Below are positions 59,310 to 64,000 of a stretch of DNA of 64,000 nucleotides, piece by piece; positions within the stretch are counted from its first letter, which is position 1, and each line of letters begins with the position of its first letter. The stretch lies in the NCBI GenBank assembly GCA_963170185.1, contig CAUJGS010000044.1, forward strand, positions 47,070 through 111,069, read 5' to 3'. This DNA comes from Bdellovibrionota bacterium. GTDB lineage: Bacteria > Bdellovibrionota > Bdellovibrionia > Bdellovibrionales > JAMPXM01. The notes under the pieces are model-generated. The model had not been told where the DNA came from and searched no databases. It saw only the letters and a list, made by a program, of their open reading frames with translations. A program made the position numbers and the translations under genes.

Positions 59310-60662
59310 TTAATTGCGGGGTGGTGGGGAGCCCACCATCTGCTGCCAATAGGGCGAAAGATCGAGTTCGACGTCGAGCTTCCTGACAAAGTTAAAGAGA
59401 CCGCCGAGCTTTCTTTGCAGAAAAAGAATGCGTTCAGGTGGTGGTGAGTGCTTAAGCGCGCGGCCGAACTTGGTTCCAGCCTCGCGAGAGCGACGGGCGT
59501 AATCGGCGTCTTCGAAACGAAATGGCTGAAGCTCGGCGAAAAATGGTTCAATCGAAAGTTTCATCAGTTCGGCGAAGAGCTGTTTGGCTTCATCGCTTTC
59601 CTTTTCCGAGATGAGTCCAAACGCCAGGCCTTCTTTGATGATGGTCTCTGACTTAAGAGAGCCAACCGCGGCGAGAAAGTTTCGATAGCTCAGGCGAAAG
59701 TCGTCTTCGTATCGAACCGTCGCACCGAAATCGAGAAGCACAAGCGTGTCTTTCCCGGATGCGGGATCGCGGCCGATGAGAAAGTTTGCGAAGTTCGGGT
59801 CAGTTTGCACAAGACCCCATTCAAAAAATTCGCGACAGAACAATTGCAAGATGGCGTGTCCGAGACGCTCCCGACGCTCAAGCGAAGGCCGAGACTTGAG
59901 CCAGGTTTCGAGGTTAGAGCCTGTTTCCCAAGTCATTGTGAGAACACGGCGTCCCGAGTGCGAAGGAATGGGCTCCGGCACGCGGTACAGACTGGCATCC
60001 GGAAGCGTCTTGATGCGTTCGCGGTATTCCTGCATCAGTGTGAGCTCGGTTTTGTAGTCGGCTTCTTGTTTAAGGACACGCGCTAGCTCTTGAAAGAGCT
60101 GGCTTAGGTCGATATCACGGCCTGTCGCGCCCGCGATGGTACTGGCCAGGCCGCGAAGAATTTTGAGGTCGGAATCGATGGACTCGGCGACACCTGGGTA
60201 TTGCACTTTGACGGCGACCTCACGATCGCCGAGCTTGGCGCGATGCACTTGCCCGATGCTGGCGGCTGCGTCGGCTTCGGTTTTAAGATCATCGAGTTCG
60301 CCAAGGGCTTTGGCGTCGAGATCTTGTTCCAAAACTCCACGAATGACATCAAAGGCCACCGGCTCGGCCGAGGCTTGTAGCTTCGAGAGAACGGCCATCG
60401 CTTCGGGCGGAAAATAGTCGGCTGAGTCGATAGACAACATCTGGCCCACCTTCATGGCGGCGCCCTTAAGCTGCGCGAGGTTTTCGGCGATGTACTTGGC
60501 TTGGTCGACACGGGCTTCAAGTGCCGCCGCTTCCGCGGTACTGCCGCCGGCTCCCAGGCGGGACTTGATCGACTGGTTGATGGACCGCGCGACTTCGCTG
60601 GTGCCGACTTTAGCGGCGAGTTTGAGGAGTTTGAATGAGCGTGAGCCGGTGGACGATGCCAT
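59310..60662 (-). CDS. ABC1/COQ8-type atypical kinase (second paralog)
   Basis: 450-aa paralog of the protein at 3829-5223. Seen: AAMKVGQMLS (KxGQ), AAASIGQVHRAKLGDREV, VKVQYPGVAES, VQTDPNFANFLIG and LLDFGATVRYEDDF, where QTDPN...NF and DFGA are the COQ8/ADCK3 style. The start is placed at ATG 60660-60662 because MASSTGSRSF begins the conserved part; an in-frame TTG 30 bases upstream has no ribosome binding site, and the one near the ATG (AAGGA) is very close. Ubiquinone or related lipid metabolism is the expected area, by family. Confidence 0.88.
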   Translation of the reverse strand: MASSTGSRSFKLLKLAAKVGTSEVARSINQSIKSRLGAGGSTAEAAALEARVDQAKYIAENLAQLKGAAMKVGQMLSIDSADYFPPEAMAVLSKLQASAEPVAFDVIRGVLEQDLDAKALGELDDLKTEADAAASIGQVHRAKLGDREVAVKVQYPGVAESIDSDLKILRGLASTIAGATGRDIDLSQLFQELARVLKQEADYKTELTLMQEYRERIKTLPDASLYRVPEPIPSHSGRRVLTMTWETGSNLETWLKSRPSLERRERLGHAILQLFCREFFEWGLVQTDPNFANFLIGRDPASGKDTLVLLDFGATVRYEDDFRLSYRNFLAAVGSLKSETIIKEGLAFGLISEKESDEAKQLFAELMKLSIEPFFAELQPFRFEDADYARRSREAGTKFGRALKHSPPPERILFLQRKLGGLFNFVRKLDVELDLSPYWQQMVGSPPPRN

Positions 60663-60755
60663 GTCCTTGCAGTCTAAGCGAAATGGAGGCAAAAGTCTTG
60701 TTTCTGCCGCGCCTTCTCAAGTAGGCTCGGGGAGAGTTCAACAAGGAGTAAAAAA

Positions 60756-60863
60756 ATGGCTCGTAAAAAAGCTGCTACAAAGAAGAAGCGTAAAGTAAAC
60801 ACACTTCATAAGCGTCGCCTGAAAAAGAAGAAGAGCATGACGGGCCGTTGGAAAAAGAAATAG
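60756..60863 (+). CDS. 35-aa extremely basic protein
   Basis: A 36-codon frame with an excellent ribosome binding site (AAGGAGT, 7 bp upstream) encodes MARKKAATKKKRKVNTLHKR followed by RLKKKKSMTGRWKKK. About 20 of 35 residues are Lys or Arg. No acidic residue is present. It may be a small ribosomal-type or nucleic-acid-binding protein, similar in outline to tiny basic ribosomal proteins; I cannot name a family. It is too short for common gene-calling limits. A strong terminator follows at 60931. Confidence 0.7.
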   Translation: MARKKAATKKKRKVNTLHKRRLKKKKSMTGRWKKK

Positions 60864-60930
60864 ATCCGGGCAAGTCGGTTTGCAAACCGTCACAAGTGTT
60901 TCGAAGCTTTCGCTGTCGGCACTTAAGAGC

Positions 60931-60960
60931 AAGAGCTGGTCTCCGGACCGGCTCTTTTGT
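60931..60960 (+). terminator. Rho-independent terminator after the small basic protein gene
   Basis: AGAGCTGGTC pairs with GACCGGCTCT (one T-G pair) around TCCG, followed by TTTTGTTTTC. It lies 68 bp after the 35-aa gene and 33 bp before the end of the convergent folE. Confidence 0.85.
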
Positions 60961-60992
60961 TTTCTGGCGTTCTCTAAGTCTTTGCCTCGATG

Positions 60993-61685
60993 TTACTTGA
61001 GTTCCGACTTGCAGTGGGTGAGGAACTCTTTGCGAGTGGCCTCGGACTCGCGGAAGTCGCCGCGAACCTCGGTTGTCGAAGTCGTTGAACTCACGTCGCG
61101 AATTCCGCGGGCGATCACGCAATAGTGTTTGGCATGAATTGAAACGGCGACGTGCGGAGTTTCTAGTAGCGTCTCCAGCGCGTCGGCGATCTGTTTGGTC
61201 AGGCGTTCTTGAACCTGAGGGCGGCGTGCGAAGAAATCCACGATGCGATTGATTTTGGAAAGGCCTATGACCTTGTCCTTAGGGATGTAAGCCACGACGG
61301 CTCGGCCTTCGATGGTTTGAAAGTGGTGCTCGCAAGTCGAAAGCACGGCGATGTCGCGCACCACGATCATTTGATCGTAGTCCATTTCGTTTTTGATAGT
61401 CGTGATTTTAGGCACATTGAGCGGGTTGAGGCCCGAAAAGATCTCGTCGACGTACATTTTCGCAATCCGCTTCGGGGTATCGGCGATCGAGTCGTTTTCG
61501 AGATCCATTCCGAGAGTTTGTAGGATGTCTTCAACGGCCGTTTCGATGCGTTCGCGCTTTTCAGCATCCGAGAGGTTGTTTGGGCGCTGCGGCGAAGGGA
61601 GGACCTTTTTCAGCCAAGTCGGATTTCCGACAGTTTCTCGTGCGGATTTCGAGGTCTTTTTCGAAGAAGTTTTTTTGCTTTTCAT
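60993..61685 (-). CDS. folE: GTP cyclohydrolase I
   Basis: 230-aa FolE, which opens the imidazole ring of GTP to make 7,8-dihydroneopterin triphosphate for folate synthesis (and supplies the queuosine pathway). Seen: [19 protein letters not shown], the zinc ligands in [40 protein letters not shown] and [14 protein letters not shown]. An additional Lys/Ser-rich N-terminal tail of about 30 residues is present. No ribosome binding site of note beyond the usual spacing. Convergent with the 35-aa gene. Confidence 0.96.
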   Translation of the reverse strand: MKSKKTSSKKTSKSARETVGNPTWLKKVLPSPQRPNNLSDAEKRERIETAVEDILQTLGMDLENDSIADTPKRIAKMYVDEIFSGLNPLNVPKITTIKNEMDYDQMIVVRDIAVLSTCEHHFQTIEGRAVVAYIPKDKVIGLSKINRIVDFFARRPQVQERLTKQIADALETLLETPHVAVSIHAKHYCVIARGIRDVSSTTSTTEVRGDFRESEATRKEFLTHCKSELK

Positions 61686-61756
61686 TGCTGGCTACACTTG
61701 TTGAGATTTGATCGATCTGTCAACGAAACCGGACTCCGGGCGAAGGGATTTTGAAC

Positions 61757-62278
61757 ATGAAAAAGGTATTTCCGCTAAAACTTGAATTGCCACGTACGGG
61801 CGAGGGAATTGATGCGGCCTTTCGTGACCCTGTGAAGCGAAACGCTTTTTTTTTGGCGAAGGTACCTTCCTTGGCGTTTTTCGGGGCCGACGTGACTCAG
61901 ATGAACCGCGCCGAGTGCCATGTTTCGATTCCCTTTGATTGGCGCACGCAGAACCCGTTTCGTTCGATCTACTTTGGTGCCCAGGCGTCGGTGGCCGAGC
62001 TCTCGACGGGTGCGCTGGTGATTCGGGCGATGGCGGATTTGGGGCTCGGGCCAGACGAGATTTCGATGCTTGTGGTCTCGATGACGTGCACATTTGGCAA
62101 AAAGGCGAAGAGTCGCGCGACATTCCGCTGTGTTCAGGGCGAAGAGGTGCACCAGGCGGTTTTAAAGGCGTCTCAGGGCGAGGAGGTCGTGCTGGATGTC
62201 GAATCAGTCGGCTGCATGGCGGATGGCACGGAGGTGTCGCGCTTTAGTTTTAAGTGGGCAATTAAGAAGAAGGCTTGA
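61757..62278 (+). CDS. DUF4442 hotdog-fold thioesterase-like protein
   Basis: 173-aa protein of the DUF4442/PaaI-like hotdog group. Seen: NPFRSIYFGAQASVAELSTG, the usual DUF4442 signature, and MSMLVVSM-like strands ending in a FKKKA-type basic tail. Members are proposed to act on acyl-CoA thioesters, but function is unproven. The catalytic Asp/Glu of PaaI enzymes is in the AELSTG helix. ATG 61757 follows AAGGGA. It lies 46 bp upstream of the ABC-F gene and may be cotranscribed with it. Confidence 0.8.
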   Translation: MKKVFPLKLELPRTGEGIDAAFRDPVKRNAFFLAKVPSLAFFGADVTQMNRAECHVSIPFDWRTQNPFRSIYFGAQASVAELSTGALVIRAMADLGLGPDEISMLVVSMTCTFGKKAKSRATFRCVQGEEVHQAVLKASQGEEVVLDVESVGCMADGTEVSRFSFKWAIKKKA

Positions 62279-62300
62279 AGCCGTTCATGACAGGTGGATT

Positions 62301-62319
62301 CCGAGGTGATAGACCTCGG
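62301..62319 (+). promoter_or_regulatory. Perfect 7-bp-arm stem-loop before the ABC-F start codon
   Basis: CCGAGGT (62301-62307) and ACCTCGG (62313-62319) pair around GATAG, ending 5 bp before the ABC-F ATG at 62325. The best ribosome-binding-like sequence (GAGGTGA) lies in this stem, so the hairpin would hide it. ABC-F genes are often controlled by ribosome-mediated attenuation; whether this is such a switch is inference. Confidence 0.45.
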
Positions 62320-62324
62320 GAACC

Positions 62325-63929
62325 ATGATTCATTTTTCCAGCGTCACCAAGCAGCACGGCAATAAGGTCCTCTTTCAAAACGCGAGCTTTCAGCTCAATC
62401 CAGGTGAAAAAGCCGGCCTGGTTGGCCCTAACGGCGCCGGTAAGACAACCGTGTTTCGTCTTATCGTGGGCGAATCGATGCCCGATGAGGGCAAGATCTC
62501 AAAACCAGAAAAGACCGTGGTCGGCTACTACTCGCAGAGCATCGATGAAATGCGCGGGCGTACGGTTTTGGAAGAGGTGAAGTCGGCCGCAGGCGTTTTG
62601 CCGAAGATGCAAGACGAGCTAGCGAAGCTCGAGGTCAAACTCGCGGAGCCCATGGACGACGACGAGATGATGAAAACTGTCGAACGTTACGGCGAGCTTC
62701 AGGCCGAGTTTGAACGTCTTGGTGGTTATGATCTTGATGCGCGTGCGGCTGAAATTCTAACGGGTCTTGGCTTTCCGCCGGAAGAACACGGCCGCATGAC
62801 CGAGACCTACTCGGGCGGTTGGAAGATGCGGATCGCCTTGGCGAAGATCCTCGTTTTAAAGCCGGACGTTCTTTTGATGGACGAGCCGACGAACCACTTG
62901 GATATCGAGTCGATCATTTGGCTGGAGCAATGGCTACAGAACTACAAAGGCTCGATCCTGATGACGTCGCACGATCGCGAGTTCATGAATCGCATCGTGA
63001 GCAAGGTGATCGAAGTCGCACACAAGACGATCACGGTTTACGGCGGCAACTATGATTTCTACGAGCGTGAGAAGGCGATTCGTCTTGAGCAGTTGATCGC
63101 AGCCGCGAAACGTCAAGACGACATGCTGGCGAAAGAAGAAGAGTTCATCGCGCGGTTTGCGGCGCGGGCCTCGCACGCGGCACAAGTGCAGTCGCGGGTG
63201 AAGAAGCTTGAGAAGATCGACCGTATCGAAATTCCTCAGGAAGAAAAACAGATTAACTTCGAGTGGCCGGTTCCTCCGCGCGGCGGCGACGAGGTCGTGA
63301 AAATCCAGGGCCTTGGAAAAACCTGGAAAACGCCCGAAGGAAAAGAAAAGCTCGTGTTTCGTGGCGCCAGCGCTCTCGTGAAGCGTCAAGACCGTGTGGC
63401 TGTCGTCGGAGTCAACGGGGCCGGCAAGTCGACGCTTCTTAAAATTATCACGGGACAAACGGAGGCGACCGAAGGACAGGCGACGGTCGGTGCTTCGATT
63501 GAGGTCGGTTATTTTAGCCAGAACTCGCTTGATGTCCTCGATCCGAACTCCACGATCGTCGACGAGGTTCATGCGCGCATTCCAAACTCGAATCTTGGTT
63601 ACGTACGAAACCTCCTGGGCGCATTCAAGTTTTCAGGTGACGAGGTGGAGAAGAAGATTTCCGTTTTGTCGGGTGGAGAAAAGTCGCGCGTGGTTTTGGC
63701 GACGATTCTTGCTCGGCCGGTGAACTTCTTGGTGCTCGACGAGCCGACAAACCATTTGGATATCGCGTCTCGCGAGGCGCTGCTGGATGCCGTTAAGAAT
63801 TTTCCAGGCACTGTGATGATCGTAAGCCACGATCGCCATTTTTTACGCGAGATCACCACCCGCGTGTTTGAGCTCGACAAAAACGAGCTTCACACCGTGG
63901 ATGGCGCTTGGGATTACTATCTCGAGTAA
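62325..63929 (+). CDS. ABC-F family ATPase (translation factor type)
   Basis: 534-aa soluble protein with two tandem ATP-binding domains and no membrane part, of the ABC-F group that works at the ribosome E-site in translation or antibiotic protection. Seen: first domain Walker A GPNGAGKTTVF, signature YSGGWKMRIALAKIL, Walker B LLMDEPTNHLD; the linker with a charged arm (AARASHAAQVQSRVKKLEK); second domain Walker A GVNGAGKSTLL, signature LSGGEKSRVVLAT and Walker B LVLDEPTNHLD. Both sites look complete. The exact subtype (EttA, Uup, YbiT) cannot be fixed; the linker is of normal length. Possible control by the leader hairpin. Confidence 0.95.
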   Translation: MIHFSSVTKQHGNKVLFQNASFQLNPGEKAGLVGPNGAGKTTVFRLIVGESMPDEGKISKPEKTVVGYYSQSIDEMRGRTVLEEVKSAAGVLPKMQDELAKLEVKLAEPMDDDEMMKTVERYGELQAEFERLGGYDLDARAAEILTGLGFPPEEHGRMTETYSGGWKMRIALAKILVLKPDVLLMDEPTNHLDIESIIWLEQWLQNYKGSILMTSHDREFMNRIVSKVIEVAHKTITVYGGNYDFYEREKAIRLEQLIAAAKRQDDMLAKEEEFIARFAARASHAAQVQSRVKKLEKIDRIEIPQEEKQINFEWPVPPRGGDEVVKIQGLGKTWKTPEGKEKLVFRGASALVKRQDRVAVVGVNGAGKSTLLKIITGQTEATEGQATVGASIEVGYFSQNSLDVLDPNSTIVDEVHARIPNSNLGYVRNLLGAFKFSGDEVEKKISVLSGGEKSRVVLATILARPVNFLVLDEPTNHLDIASREALLDAVKNFPGTVMIVSHDRHFLREITTRVFELDKNELHTVDGAWDYYLE

Positions 63930-64000
63930 CGCGGTCACGCCCGCGGACGATAGGTGTCGTGGCGAGCGGGGGTGGGCCATGCGTGTCGCGCCCGGGCGGG

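Noticed and set aside
62934..63572. 212-codon open frame opposite the ABC-F gene
   Set aside because: Lies fully inside an ABC-F gene with two complete ATP sites; composition typical of shadow frames.
1..64000. tRNA, rRNA, CRISPR arrays, insertion sequences, prophage or integrase genes
   Set aside because: No tRNA cloverleaf motif, no regularly spaced repeats, no transposase, integrase or phage structural gene was recognised. Only a search with dedicated models would settle tRNAs.
63930..64000. Gene fragment at the right edge
   Set aside because: 71 bp of GC-rich sequence with no readable start, stop or motif; cannot be assigned.

Overview
The window reads as chromosomal DNA of a free-living, aerobic Gram-negative bacterium with a GC content by eye a little above 50%. 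Signs of a Gram-negative envelope are many lipoproteins with lipoboxes, several beta-barrel-like secreted proteins, MotA/MotB-type stator proteins and a heptose-nucleotide pathway. The mix of genes (COQ8-like kinases, GbsR/MarR regulators, many uncharacterised lipoproteins, stand-alone MotAB loci) would suit a Bdellovibrionota or related deltaproteobacterial-type lineage, but that placement is inference. I found no tRNA, rRNA, CRISPR array, insertion sequence or prophage. Nearly all of the sequence is tightly packed genes.

Left part (1-9.9 kb): a lycopene cyclase cut by the window edge, an acyl-CoA dehydrogenase, a membrane protein with a spermidine-synthase-like core, a COQ8-type atypical kinase, a photolyase placed between two paralogous GbsR/MarR-type regulators, and an SDR-SRPBCC fusion protein behind a promoter region with two perfect palindromes. 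Carotenoid, photolyase and SDR genes often sit together in light-response regions of other bacteria, so this may be one. From 9.9 to 18.3 kb come a CinA-like protein, TrmH, a lipoprotein, then one long operon: glycosyltransferase, epimerase, heptose-phosphate nucleotidyltransferase, heptose kinase, sedoheptulose-7-phosphate isomerase, queF and a membrane thioredoxin. It encodes most of a GDP-D-glycero-D-manno-heptose pathway.

Arginine block (18.3-25.9 kb): argG-argH diverge from argC-argJ-argB-argF-argR across a 156-bp region with ArgR-box-like sites. The block covers glutamate to arginine except argD. The ArgC lacks the usual catalytic cysteine.

Middle (26-37 kb): a lipoprotein, an unusual fusion of a pseudouridine synthase with an RlmK-like methyltransferase, a Fur protein, a TetR regulator with repeats and a large palindrome upstream, a possible small RNA, HtpX, a NhaR-like LysR regulator, and a three-gene operon in which a Rieske oxygenase lies between two acetyltransferase-like proteins.

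Motor locus (37.1-44.8 kb), the most striking region: a PEGA/TPR lipoprotein, MotA, MotB, a single protein that combines a FliF-like periplasmic/membrane part with a FliG-like cytoplasmic part, and a small beta-barrel-like protein, in overlapping or near-overlapping genes, followed by a 1036-aa NHL-propeller lipoprotein. This looks like a minimal non-flagellar stator-rotor machine.

Right part (44.9-64 kb): YceI, small secreted proteins and an outer-membrane/lipoprotein pair, MsrB coupled to an ABCC-like asymmetric ABC exporter, a subtilisin-like protease, several orphan lipoproteins including one of 915 aa, a second COQ8-type kinase, a 35-aa very basic protein, GTP cyclohydrolase I, a DUF4442 hotdog protein and an ABC-F ATPase.
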